From Aphidius gifuensis (Eukaryota > Arthropoda > Insecta > Hymenoptera > Braconidae): a DNA stretch of 64,000 bases. Below the pieces are notes generated by a model. The model was not told the DNA's origin, did not search any database, and saw nothing but the letters and a program-made list of their open reading frames with translations. The stretch covers positions 4,464,001-4,528,000 of the forward strand of contig NC_057788.1 in NCBI RefSeq assembly GCF_014905175.1, written 5' to 3'. Of the stretch, positions 36,939 through 47,550 are shown in pieces (the stretch's first letter is position 1; each line of letters starts with the position of its first letter). Made by a program: the position numbers and the translations under genes.

Positions 36939-38113
36939 ATGAATATGTCTGTGGAAAAAAGAAAATATCAATCAGCATTACCAACAAATTGGCCAACAAG
37001 AGATCAGCAAGATGCTGCACGTAAAAATCATCAAAATCAACAAAATCAACAAAATCAATTACAATCATCAGCAAAACAAACTGATATTTATTACTACAGG
37101 TAAATCATGACATAAGTTTTATCAAAAATTCAATAATTTAAAATTTATTTTAATTGTCAAACAAATTTATATTAAAATAATTGTTTATGTTATGTTGTGT
37201 TATTTATTTATCAATTTATTTATTATAGTAGAAGCACGAGAAATGACACAACATTGGTACCACCAATAAGACAAACAGCATCAATATTTAAACAACCAGT
37301 AACTATTTACAAAACACAAGATGGAAAAGTTAAAGATAATAAACATGGAAATCAAGATAAACCAAAACAGGTTTGTATTTATTTATAAATTATTATAAAT
37401 AAATAATTATATTGTTTCTATTATTGTTATTATTTTATTTATAATAATTGAAATAACATTTGTTAAATTGTTTTTAGGAAAATGCTGATAGAACAGATGG
37501 AAAATATAGTTCTCAAGACAAACCAAAACAGGTAATGCATTTTTTCTATGTTGTTTTATTCTATCTAAAATATTTAATTAATAGAAATAAAAAAACAATA
37601 TTATTTTAAATTTTGTATAATTAATTGTTAATATTTTATTGACAGTTATTTTGGGAAAAAAGACTGGAAGGATTAAGAGCATGTGATCCAGATGGTTTTG
37701 AATTTGATGCAATGGATTTACCAAAATCACTTAAACCAGTTGGACCATATATTACAGAAGAAACATTATTACAAAGTGTTGCAACAGCATTGCATTTATC
37801 AGTTCAACCAGTTACTGGACAAACTGGATCAAAATCATCACTAGAAAAAAATCCAGGTGTTTTTCTTAATCCTGATCAGCCACTTGTACAGGTAAACTTG
37901 TAATAAAGCTCAAAAAAATAAACCAATAAGTATAAAAAAACAACAAATACATTTATAATATTATTAATAATAATTGGAATAAAAATTAACAAAATTATTG
38001 TTATTCTGAACCAGGCAGTGGCAGTTGGTGATGATGATATTAAACGACAAGAAGATCGTGTTGCAATTGCAAGAAAAAAGCTTCAAGAAGCTCTTAGAGT
38101 GCAAATGACTTGA
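36939..38113 (+). CDS. MBD2/3: MBD2/3 protein (NuRD subunit) with truncated methyl-CpG-binding domain
   Basis: MBD2/3 bridges the NuRD remodelling complex; in vertebrates MBD2 also reads methylated CpG. Five exons (36939-37099, 37229-37370, 37478-37531, 37646-37891, 38015-38113) give 233 residues. The N-terminus (EKRKYQSALPTNW then TDIYYYS) is the first half of an MBD, with a Gln/Asn-rich insertion. Directly after YYYS the protein jumps to NDTTLVPPIRQTASIFKQPVT, so the DNA-contacting second half of the MBD (the GKKFRSKPQL-type segment) is missing. The 129-bp intron there contains no hidden exon. The rest is intact: QLFWEKRLEGL, ETLLQSVATALH, ITGQ, LEKNP and the C-terminal coiled coil (DDDIKRQEDRVAIARKKLQEAL) that pairs with p66/GATAD2. 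It should keep a NuRD role but not bind methyl-CpG. Confidence 0.92.
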
Positions 38114-38598
38114 AGAAATTTTTATTATTAATATTTATATTATTATTATTATTATTATTATACTGTATTTATAAATAATTTTTTATAATTTTCTTAATCT
38201 TCATTTCTATTTCTTTTTAATCATAATGTAAATTGTAAAATTATTATTTTTTTTTTAAAATAAATGTTTGAATATTGTATGAAAAAAAAATATTATTTGT
38301 TTATTTATTAATTATATATTTATAATAATAATATGCACATGTATTATTTATTTATTTATAAATAAATAAATGAATCATTTAATCATTTCAATTAATTGTC
38401 ATTAGAGGGCGACAGTTTTGATCCAGCATGGGAAAAGGAGAGAGGAAAAAAATATAATATAAAAACATTAGGTTATAAAAAAAAATATAAGTATATGAAA
38501 TCATTGTAAACAAAATAATTATGATATTTATGATAATAGATTGAACAATTATTATTTGATTATAAAATTTTATATTAATATTTGAGTGTTAATTTAAT

Positions 38599-39894
38599 AT
38601 GGATGATAGTAATAATTATCAAATTGATGTTTGGAAAGGTGATTGGGGTTTGCCATCAATTGATATACAATGTTTGCAAGTTTTGGTAAATATAAAACAA
38701 AATATAATTGTATTTATTTTTTAATTAATAGCTGCTAATTATTTATTTTATAATATTAAATAGGCATATGCTAAATTCAGTGATGTTCCATTGACAATAA
38801 GAGAGATAAATAATCCATTTAGAACACCAAGAGGCCTATTACCAGTACTACGATATGATAATAAAAGTCTTGATTCACCAGATGATATTATTCAATTTTT
38901 TCGTAAAATGAATTACACATGTGATGATTCATTAACACCAAAACAATGTGCTGATATTGTTTCATATGATCACATGCTAAAAGAATCACTTTATCCAGCA
39001 ATGCAATACATATGGTAAATTGTTTCTATTATTATTATTAAATATCAATAAATAAACATAATAAATAATCAATATTCAAATGTTTTTTTAATTTATTTTA
39101 ATAGGTGGATTGATCAAAAAAATTTTACAGAACTTATGAGACCGTGGTATGCAAAAGCAATACCATTTCCATTGAATTTTTATTATCCATCACAGTATGA
39201 AAAACAAGCACAAGCAATGATGGAATCATTATATCCAAATGAAGAATCAATGAGTGCTATTGAAACAAATATTTATTCAAAAGCACAAAAATGTATAACG
39301 TTATTATCAAATAGACTTGGTGATGACTCGGATTATTTTTTTGGTACAAAACCAACTTATCTTGATGCAATTGTTTATTCATATTTAGCACCATTATTAA
39401 AGCTACCATTACCAAATTCATCATTACAAAATCATTTGAAAGCATGTACAAATCTTGTTAAATTTATATCAAAAATATCACAACGTTATTTTGAACAGGA
39501 TTATCAAAATTATGAAAAAATTAAAGCTAAAGAACAGCCAAAAAATAATTGTGATGATGTTGATATTGAATTTCCACATAAAAGAAGAAATCAATTTATT
39601 GCTGGTTTCATTGCAACTTTAGCTATGATTAGTTATGCATTATTTACTGGTATTGTTGAGGTAAAATATTAATAATTTTATATAATTTTTAAAACGATAA
39701 TTGGCATGAGAAAATTGACCTATTTCAATTCATGAAATTTGGCTATTTTCTCAACTTATGATTTTGTTTAATTTATTGATAATTGATAAAGATTAACAAA
39801 TGAAATTTAATTTTTGTTAAAGGTAACACCAATAAGAGATGATGATGATACATTGGATGATCATGAAGATTACATGGATGATATAGATGACTGA
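38599..39894 (+). CDS. MTX1: Metaxin-1
   Basis: Metaxin-1 is an outer mitochondrial membrane protein of the SAM/MICOS-linked import machinery and a mitochondrial transport adaptor. Four exons (38599-38685, 38764-39014, 39105-39660, 39823-39894) give 321 residues (human about 317). Features: N-terminal thioredoxin-like part (DVWKGDWGLPSID, YAKFSDVPLTI, TPRGLLPVLRYD); GST-C-like domain (YLDAIVYSYLAPLLKLPLP); C-terminal membrane anchor (FIAGFIATLAMISYALFTGI); acidic tail. All intron borders are GT-AG and in phase. It follows MBD2/3 on the same strand with about 480 bp between. Confidence 0.94.
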
Positions 39895-40547
39895 AATTTA
39901 TTGTTTTTTTTCTTGTTAAATAAAGAAAAATAAAAAATTACATGTAAATTTGTTGTTGAATTAATTTGTTTATCAGAGTCATTTGATAATTGTATACATT
40001 TGAAAAGAAATGATAAATAAATATTTTTTAAAAAAGAATGAAATATTTTTGATTAATTTTTTTTTGTGGTAAATATCTTATAGTTTTTTTTCAACCCTTA
40101 AATAGTTGAAACATTTTTTGGCTGTTTTATAACTTATATAATTTTTGGAATGAAATTTATAATAAAATAATTTTAAAAGTTAATGAGAAATTTTAAAAAG
40201 CAATTGGTTCTTCAAATTAATTATTGCAATATGTTTTTTATCAATCGTAACTTTGAGAATGCAACGAATGTTCAAAGAAAAATCATTAAAATTATATTAA
40301 TAGGACGGTTTTTGTTTATTTCCGCTTGCTAATTTTAATAATGTTTATAAAAATTTATTCATTTGAATAATGATAAAAAATATATAACTTGGTGGATAGG
40401 ATATTGAATAAAAGTCAAAAATTAAATGATTGAATTTTTATTTTTACTTGGAAAATTTTTTTTACATAAATTTTTATAAATTACATTCATAATTAATATG
40501 AAAAATTTAATTGTAAAAAAAATTGAACATACTTAGTTATTCCATGA
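39895..40547. other. Intergenic region between metaxin-1 and the 40.5 kb peptide gene
   Basis: No gene seen. From about 40345 rightward the sequence is shared with the inverted copy ending near 45735. Confidence 0.5.
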
Positions 40548-40859
40548 TTAACCAAGTGCTTTCATATCCATGCCTGATCCTTTAAGTGTTTTCATAGCAT
40601 CAACACCGGGATCGGAACCACCTGAAGCAGCTTGAACCTCATTTTCCAACAGCAACATGAAGCCAATGATTACCATGATGGTGACCACAAGTTTCTAAAA
40701 TGTACAAAAAATATTTTTATAAATTATATAACATTAAAAATTAATATAAATAGATTAATTATTTTTAAAAATTTATTTATAAAATATTTGAATTTTTAAT
40801 TTAAGGCCCAGTAAAAAAAATAAATAAGATAGTTAACTTACTTTGTTAAAAGCAAACAT
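40548..40859 (-). CDS. Small secreted peptide, distant array relative (member 6)
   Basis: Exon 1 (40859-40842, MFAFNK) and exon 2 (40694-40548) give 54 residues. The signal peptide core is VTIMVIIGFMLLLENE with cleavage after VQA. The mature part is about 26 residues (starts ASGGSDPGVDAM, Met/Lys/Gly-rich). The plan of a tiny first exon, phase-0 intron, IIGF-LLLE signal, TATA box GTATAAAAG (40954-40946, 87 bp before the ATG) and TTCGTTTGAA in the leader ties it to the array at 25-35 kb. Its inverted duplicate is at 45249-45561. Function unknown; a venom or defence peptide is plausible. Confidence 0.68.
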
Positions 40860-40969
40860 TGTAGTTTTTGTTTTGAAATATTTGATTTTTACTTTATAAA
40901 TTCAAACGAAAATTATAACGATGCATAAACTGAAATTTTTTTTGGCTTTTATACAATTCTTGAAGGTGA

Positions 40970-41530
40970 GATCTATTATAAAACAACGTCACAAATTGAT
41001 AACAATTATAAAAAACCATTAGTTGACTGAGTAAATTAAATGAAAATAATTTGACATCTATTATAAAACAATTGAACCAATTGATAACAATCACGAAAAA
41101 CCATTAGTTGATTGAGTAAATTATTTTAAAAAATTTGTAATTATAATAATTAGTGAACTTTTTCAAAATTACCTTGAATAAATTAAGTGTCTAACAATCG
41201 TAATTTTAAAAGGAAAATAATTTTTCATTTCTTTATGCATTTAAAAAAATAATAATTTAACGTTAATTAATATAATGGTAATAATTACAATTGCAAGGAC
41301 TAAATTAATTGTTATTTTAAGTATACGATATCATTTAAATAATCATGATGTTTTTATAAAATTAAATATATTTTTCAATAGGGTGAAAAAAAAATAATTC
41401 AACGTTAATTATTATAATGGTAATAATTATAATTTCAAGGACTAAATTAATTTTTATCTTAAGTATATACTGGATCATTCAAATAATTGTGTTGTTTTTA
41501 TAAAATTAAATATATATTTCTAATGAGGTG
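40970..41530. repeat. Two local tandem duplications upstream of member 6
   Basis: A block of about 75-85 bp containing ATCTATTATAAAACAA and CCATTAGTTGA is repeated at about 40970 and 41052. A block of about 140 bp containing AAGGACTAAATTAATT is repeated at about 41250 and 41393. The inverted copy at 44.8-45.15 kb has each block only once. Confidence 0.7.
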
Positions 41531-41757
41531 AAAAAAAAATAATTAAAATAATTAAAATTGGCCTAAATATTTTTATATTTGTTCATCATTATTTATGTAA
41601 TTATACACGTGCCAATTTTTTTTAATCAATTGCACAAGGAAAATAAATAATTATTTAAAAAAAAAAAAATATTAAATAATCGATTTTTTCGGTTTTTTAT
41701 ATAAATTTTTTGTATAAATTATTTGGAATAAATAATTATATAATTTAATTTTTCTCA

Positions 41758-43764
41758 TTAATGACTTCTTGGTTTATATCTTGGTGTTGTTCCATTTGTC
41801 GCTGATACAATTTCATTTGAAAAACTTTGAAAATTATGAATTGTTGTACCACCAAGAATAACTTTAATATTTGGATTTTGTTTATTTATATTATAAACAG
41901 CTAAACTTTCTTCATACGTTGCACCCCCAATAATAAATACAATGACATCTTGAATTCTGTTTAAAAAAAAAATAAAGCTTGTATTAACAATGATAATTAA
42001 ATGAAAAGAATTAAATAAAATAAAAGTAAATCAATGACCTTGTTTTCATGACCATATTTCCAAGATAAGGATAGCTTTGTGGATTTAATTTACCACGTAT
42101 AAGATCATCCAAGATTTCAGTTAAAAGTGGATTATGTTGAGTATAAATATTATCAACACCACTCAATCCTTTAAATAATTTTTTAGTTATTTTAGCAACA
42201 GCTTCACGATCAAATAAATTACTCTGTCTTGTATTAATTCCACTGTATTGTAATATATTATAAACTAATTTAGTATATTTATCTGGTACATTACGTTTCT
42301 TCAACATATCAACAAGATTATCAATTTCATTATTTGTATGTTTTTCATAATGTAATGCATACAACATAACTAATCTTGTTGCATCAATATCACGTACATT
42401 TGTATTATTTAATAATTTTTTAATTTTTTGAATTTGATTTGAATGTTCATTTTGACATGATAATTCTTGTTCTGTTTCTGATATTTCTAATAAATTATAT
42501 TTACCAACTAAATTTGATAATTCACCAACAACTGTAACATGTTTTGATACAGTACCAGACATTTTTTTAAATAACGGATATGCTTCAACAAAATTTTTCA
42601 TATCAGCAATACTTTCAACTTTTTGATTTTTTTGTGCTTTTTTTTGAAATTCATCCATTAAATTTTTAATTGTTTGTCCAATTTCACCAAAATTTAAATA
42701 TAAATTATCAGCATAAAATTCATCATGTTCAGCACTTAATACAACTTCTTTTAGCTCTTTTGATATACCATCAATGTGTGATAAATTAACACGATTATTA
42801 TTAATTGTTAATAATTCATGTACCATTGCTTGATATGTCCATTGATTAAGTAATGGAGTTACTGGATCATCTTTTCTATCAATAATAAGTAATATTGGAT
42901 CTGTTTCTTGACGAAATTTAAATGAATTTGATTCTTTTGTTAATACTTCACGTATTTTTTCAGCGAATCTTTTAGCCATTTTTGAGGTATTTGAATAACG
43001 TATATAAGGACATTTTTTTAATGATAATAAAACAGATATTATGCCTTCACAACTACGATGAAGATGTTCAGGATTCCATGAAAGACCTTGACAATAAAAA
43101 AACATCAATTTAAATGTATTTTTTTCTTTAATATTTACATTAGCAACTAACCTTGTGAACAAGCATCAATTCCAAATGAAAATAGATGTGGATTTATTGC
43201 TAAATAATCAGCATAAAATTCATGAACTTCACGTACAACTTCTTGCTCATCATTGTCAGCAAGTAGTTTAATATCTGCTTTAGCAATGATATTACTAAAA
43301 TCTAGAATAATTTTTTTATCAATCAATTGTTCAATTAATCGAAATTATTTCATTGCAAGGCAACTTACAAATATAATAAATTCCAAATTTTGGATTTCTT
43401 AATTCATTACAAAGTAATGCAACATTATCTTTGGTTGGTCTTATGAAAACAATGCATTTTAAATGTCTAAGTGCTTCATTTCTTGATGATGCATCAATTC
43501 TTTCAAATAAATAAACTTCCTTCATTAATATTTCAGAGTGACTAAAAACCATACTGACAATACTTGTCTAAAATTGTTTAATAAAAAAAAAACAAGCAAT
43601 TATTATTGTTAAATTAATTGTTTAATATATTTTTATAACCTTGTTTTATTTATTGTTATTTTATATCTTACCGTTTGTTTATCCATCAAAAGTACTTTCA
43701 TACCTGGACCACTCTCTTCTGTCATTCTTGAAACATAAAGTTTTAATGCACTAATGACATTCAT
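41758..43764 (-). CDS. Vps45: Vacuolar protein sorting 45 (Sec1/Munc18 family)
   Basis: Vps45 is an SM protein that controls SNARE assembly for fusion at early endosomes, together with syntaxin-16 and Rabenosyn. Five exons (43764-43672, 43567-43369, 43301-43152, 43086-42039, 41956-41758) join in phase to 562 residues (human 570). Recognisable stretches: GMKVLLMDKQT, FERIDASSRNEAL, DNDEQEVVREVHEFY, DRKDDPVTPLLNQWTYQAM, KKMSGTVSKHVTVVGELS, RLVMLYALHYEKH, LFKGLSGVDNIYTQHNPLL and IGGATYEESLAVYNINK. The length and continuous match indicate an intact gene. Parts of its last two exons were copied into the 44.2-46.1 kb segment. Confidence 0.95.
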
Positions 43765-44045
43765 TTTTAATATTAAAATTATAATTTTATCAAATAAAAG
43801 CAAGTGTTTATAAAGACCGACAACTGACAGTTGCTGTCAGTGATAAAAAATATCAACAGAATCAAAAAAACATTGAGTAATTGTCATCAATAATAAAATA
43901 CAAAAATTATTTTTAATACTGAATTATTGATAGGTATATTGCACTATTACTAAAAAATTAAATAATCTAAAATTTGTTATAAAAATCAAGTCTGTCATAC
44001 AGACATTTTGTATATATAATTATAATAATAATTTAATCAACAACA

Positions 44046-44215
44046 AAAAAAAATATAAAAAAACACGTCGATATAGAAGAAAACTGTTGATAGAATTTTC
44101 TATTTAATTGTAATTTTTATTCAATATAATATGAAACACAAACAAATTATATTATAATGGAATTGACAATAAAATATTATTAAATGATTAAATTTTTTTC
44201 AATTAATAAATATAT
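44046..44215. repeat. Direct repeat flanking the duplicated segment (left copy)
   Basis: About 165 bp, including AGAAAACTGTTGATAGAATT and ATATTATTAAATGATTAA, match 46060-46215 in the same orientation. The right copy is the natural 3' flank of Cdk7, so this left copy arose with the insertion. Confidence 0.75.
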
Positions 44216-44229
44216 AAAAATAAATAAAA

Positions 44230-44562
44230 ATTAAATCCACAAAGTTATCCTTATCTTGAAAATATGGTCATGAAAACAAGGTCATTGATTTACTTTTGTT
44301 TATTGTAATTTTTTTTGTTTAATTATCATTGTTAATACGAGCTTTATTTTTTTTTTAAAACAGAATTCAAGATGTCATTGTATTTATTGCTGGTAGTGCA
44401 ACGTATGAAGAAAGTTTAGCTGTTTATAATATAAATAAACAAAATCCAAATATTAAAGTTATTCTTGGTGGTACAACAATTCATAATTTTCAAAGTTTTT
44501 CAAATGAAATTGTATCAGCGACAAATGGAACAACACCAAGATATAAACCAAGAAGTCATTAA
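44230..44562 (+). pseudogene. Vps45 last-exon fragment, inverted copy
   Basis: The plus strand carries the end of Vps45 exon 4 (to about 44280), the intron, and the entire last exon (44364-44562), matching 42085-41758 in reverse orientation. The frame is open, but the conserved IGGATYEES reads AGSATYEES, and most of the gene is absent. It cannot produce a Vps45 protein. Confidence 0.85.
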
Positions 44563-45155
44563 TGAGAAAAATTAAATTATATAATTATTTATTCCAAATA
44601 ATTTATACAAAAAATTTATATAAAAAACCGAAAAAATCGATTATTTAATATTTTTTTTTTTTTTTTTAATAATTATTTATTTATTTTGTGCAATCGATTA
44701 GAAAAATTGGCACGTGTATAATTGCATAAATAATGATAAACAAATATAAAAATATTTATGCCAATTTTAATTATTTTAATTATTTTCTTTTTACCTCATT
44801 AGAAATATATATTTAATTTTATAAAAACATCACAATTATTTAAATGATCCAGTATACTTATGATAAAAATTAATTTAGTCCTTGAAATTATAATTATTAC
44901 CTTTATAATAATTAACATTAAATTATTATTTTTTTTTTAATGCATAAAGAAATGAAAAATTATTTTCCTTTTAAAATTATGATTGTTAAATAATTATATT
45001 TTAAACACTCAAAATATTCAAGGTAATTTTGAAAAAGTTTACTAATTATTATACTTAAAAATTTTTTAAAATAATTTACTCAATCAACTAATGGTTTTTC
45101 ATAATTATTATCAATTTGTGACGTTGTTTTATAATAGATCTCACCTTCAAGAATT

Positions 45156-45164
45156 GTATAAAAG
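45156..45164 (+). promoter_or_regulatory. TATA box of peptide member 7
   Basis: GTATAAAAG, 85 bp upstream of the ATG at 45249, kept from the duplicated promoter. TTCGTTTGAA follows at about 45201. Confidence 0.7.
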
Positions 45165-45248
45165 CCAAAAAAAATTTCAGTTTATGCATCGTTATAATTT
45201 TCGTTTGAATTTATAATAAAAATCCAGAATTTCAAAATAAAAACTACA

Positions 45249-45561
45249 ATGTTTGCTTTCAACAAAGTAAGTTAACTATCTTATTTTTTTTTTTTACTGA
45301 GCGTTAAATTTAAAATTCGAATATTCTAAAAATAAATTTTTAAAAATAATTAATTTATTTATATTAATTTTTAATTTTATTATTTATAAAATAATTTTTT
45401 GTAAATTTTAGAATCTTGTGATCACCATCATGGTAATCATTGGCTTCATGTTGCTTTTGGAAAATGAAGTTGAAGCCTTTACATTCCCAAATGATCGTCG
45501 TAAAAGACGTTTTGTACCGGCCGGTCTAATTGCTGCTGCTATGGACAGAGCTAGAGGCTAA
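45249..45561 (+). CDS. Small secreted peptide with RRKRR site (member 7, inverted duplicate of member 6)
   Basis: Exon 1 (45249-45266, MFAFNK) and exon 2 (45412-45561) give 55 residues. The signal peptide is almost identical to that of member 6 (VITIMVIIGFMLLLENE, cleavage after VEA). The mature part is wholly different: a short FTFPNDR segment, a polybasic RRKRR processing site, and a 16-residue end starting FVPAGLIAAAM that is cationic and could form an amphipathic helix. Promoter, leader and splice sites are intact, so it should be expressed. This looks like a venom- or antimicrobial-type peptide precursor. Confidence 0.68.
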
Positions 45562-45734
45562 AATGAAATCACTTGGTTAATAATGGAATTACAATTAAAT
45601 TTTTCATATTATATTATGAATGTAATTTATAAAAATTTATGTAAAAATAAAAATTCCATCATTTATTTTTCGATTATTATTCAATATCCTATCCACCAAG
45701 TTATATATTTTTTATCATTGAATAAATTATTATG

Positions 45735-46058
45735 AACATAAAAGATCATCCAAGATTTCAGTTAAAAGTGGATTATGTTGAATATAAATATTATCAACAC
45801 CACTCAAACCTTTAAATAATTTTTTAGTTATTTTAGCAACAGCTTCACGATCAAATAAATTACTCTGTCTTGTATTAATTCCACTGTATTGTAATATATT
45901 ATAAACTAATTTAGTATATTTATCTGGTACATTACGTTTCTTCAACATATCAACAAGATTATCAATTTTATTATTCGTATGTTTTCCATAATGTAATGCA
46001 TATAACATGACTAATCTTGTTGCATCAATATCACGTACATTTGTATTATTTTATATAA
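45735..46058 (-). pseudogene. Vps45 exon 4 fragment, direct copy
   Basis: About 320 bp match Vps45 42098-42420 in the same orientation (RLVMLYALHYGKH through ILDDL). It starts and ends abruptly at duplication junctions and has no other exons. The frame closes soon after the left junction. Confidence 0.85.
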
Positions 46059-46059
46059 A

Positions 46060-46215
46060 AAAAAACATTTAAATAAAATAACACGCCGATATAAAAGAAA
46101 ACTGTTGATAGAATTTTCTATTTAATTGTAATTTTTATTTAATATAAAACACAAACAAATTATATTATAATGTAATTGACAATAAAATATTATTAAATGA
46201 TTAAGCCATTTTTCA
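46060..46215. repeat. Direct repeat flanking the duplicated segment (right copy, Cdk7 3' flank)
   Basis: Matches 44046-44215 with few differences. Together they bracket the rearranged Vps45/peptide insertion. Confidence 0.75.
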
Positions 46216-46251
46216 ATAATTAAATATATAAAAATTGTTTAATAATAAATA

Positions 46252-47550
46252 TCAAAACTGTAGCCTTTTAGCAAGTGATCCACCATCAACTGTTTCTAAT
46301 AATTTACGTTTAAGACTAGGTTTATCTTCTGGCATTTTTCTAATTGATAATGGTAATGGTAATTTTGTTCCAATTGTTGGTGCTGGTTTGTTGCTAAAAA
46401 ATGTCATTTGAAGTGCTTGATCACACGTACAACGATCTAATGGATTAATATTCAATAACATTGCAATTAAATCTAAAAGATCATCACCAGCAGCTGAAAA
46501 TATATGTTTAAGTGGTGTTCCTGGAAATGGTTTAAATTGTATAAAATCTGGAAGATCTGATATATTAGGCCAAGTTTCTTCTGTTGGTGTTCCAAGTGTC
46601 TAGAAAAAAAATAAAACCATTTAAAACACCTGTTAAATTAAAATCCAAAAATCAAGTTGATAAATAATTAAATACCTGAAATATTCTTGTTAATTGATCA
46701 AGATCAGTTTCACCAGGTAAAAATGGTACTCTTAATAATAATTCAGCTAAAATACAACCAATAGCCCACATGTCAACACCAGTACCATATAATCTTGCAC
46801 CAAATAGCAACTCTGGTGATCTGTACCATCTTGTTACAACTTGATGTGTATTTAATCTATTTGGTGAACCAAAAAATTTTGCTAAACCAAAATCACCAAC
46901 TTTCAATATTCCACTACTGTTAACCAATAAATTATTTGGCTTTAAATCACGATGTAGAATCCAATTATCATGTAAATATTCAAGACCTTTAAGTGTTTGT
47001 ATCATATAGGATTTTATATTTGCTGTTGTTAATACAATATTTGTGTCTTTTATTATTACTTCTAAATCAGTATCCATAAAATCAAACACCAATGACACAT
47101 TTGATTTGTGTCCAAATACATCTGTAATTTATGTAATTGTTATTATTATTTATTCAATTGTTTAATTTTAATTTTAACATACCTAAAAGACCAATTATAT
47201 TTTCATGATGTAAATCTTGTAAAAGTTTAATTTCTCTTAATGCTGTACGATTAATACCATCTCTTGCTTCAGCACGACTTCCAACTTTAATCTAATTATA
47301 AATAAAAAAATTATTAAATAATTTGTTTATTGTATTTTTTTACATTTGACAAACCTTTTTAACAGCAACAATTTGATCAGTTTCAGAGTCTCTTGCTTTG
47401 TAAACAGTAGCAAACTGTAATTAAATAATATTTATTATAAATAAATAGTGAAAGGTAGTGTTGATTATTTTAAATTAATAAATAATTAATTAAACTTACC
47501 TGTCCTTCTCCAAGAAAATCAATTTTTTCATATCTTAGTTTATCTGTCAT
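46252..47550 (-). CDS. Cdk7: Cyclin-dependent kinase 7 (CAK/TFIIH kinase)
   Basis: Cdk7, with cyclin H and MAT1, activates cell-cycle CDKs and phosphorylates the polymerase II tail within TFIIH. Five exons (47550-47500, 47414-47355, 47291-47183, 47121-46676, 46599-46252) give 337 residues (human 346). Visible motifs: glycine loop FLGEGQFATVYKARD; VAVKKIKVG; NRTALREIKLLQ (the CDK7-type PSTAIRE region); catalytic HRDLKPNN; DFGLAKFFGSPNRLNTHQVVTRWYR, with both T-loop phosphosites (the Ser of GSPN and the Thr of THQ); FLPGETDLDQLTRIFQ; and a basic C-terminal end. Intact, ordinary ortholog. Confidence 0.96.

Noticed and set aside
44364..44562. A functional short Vps45-like gene
   Set aside because: Only the last exon and part of the previous one are present, with changes in conserved residues and no promoter; it is a duplication fragment.
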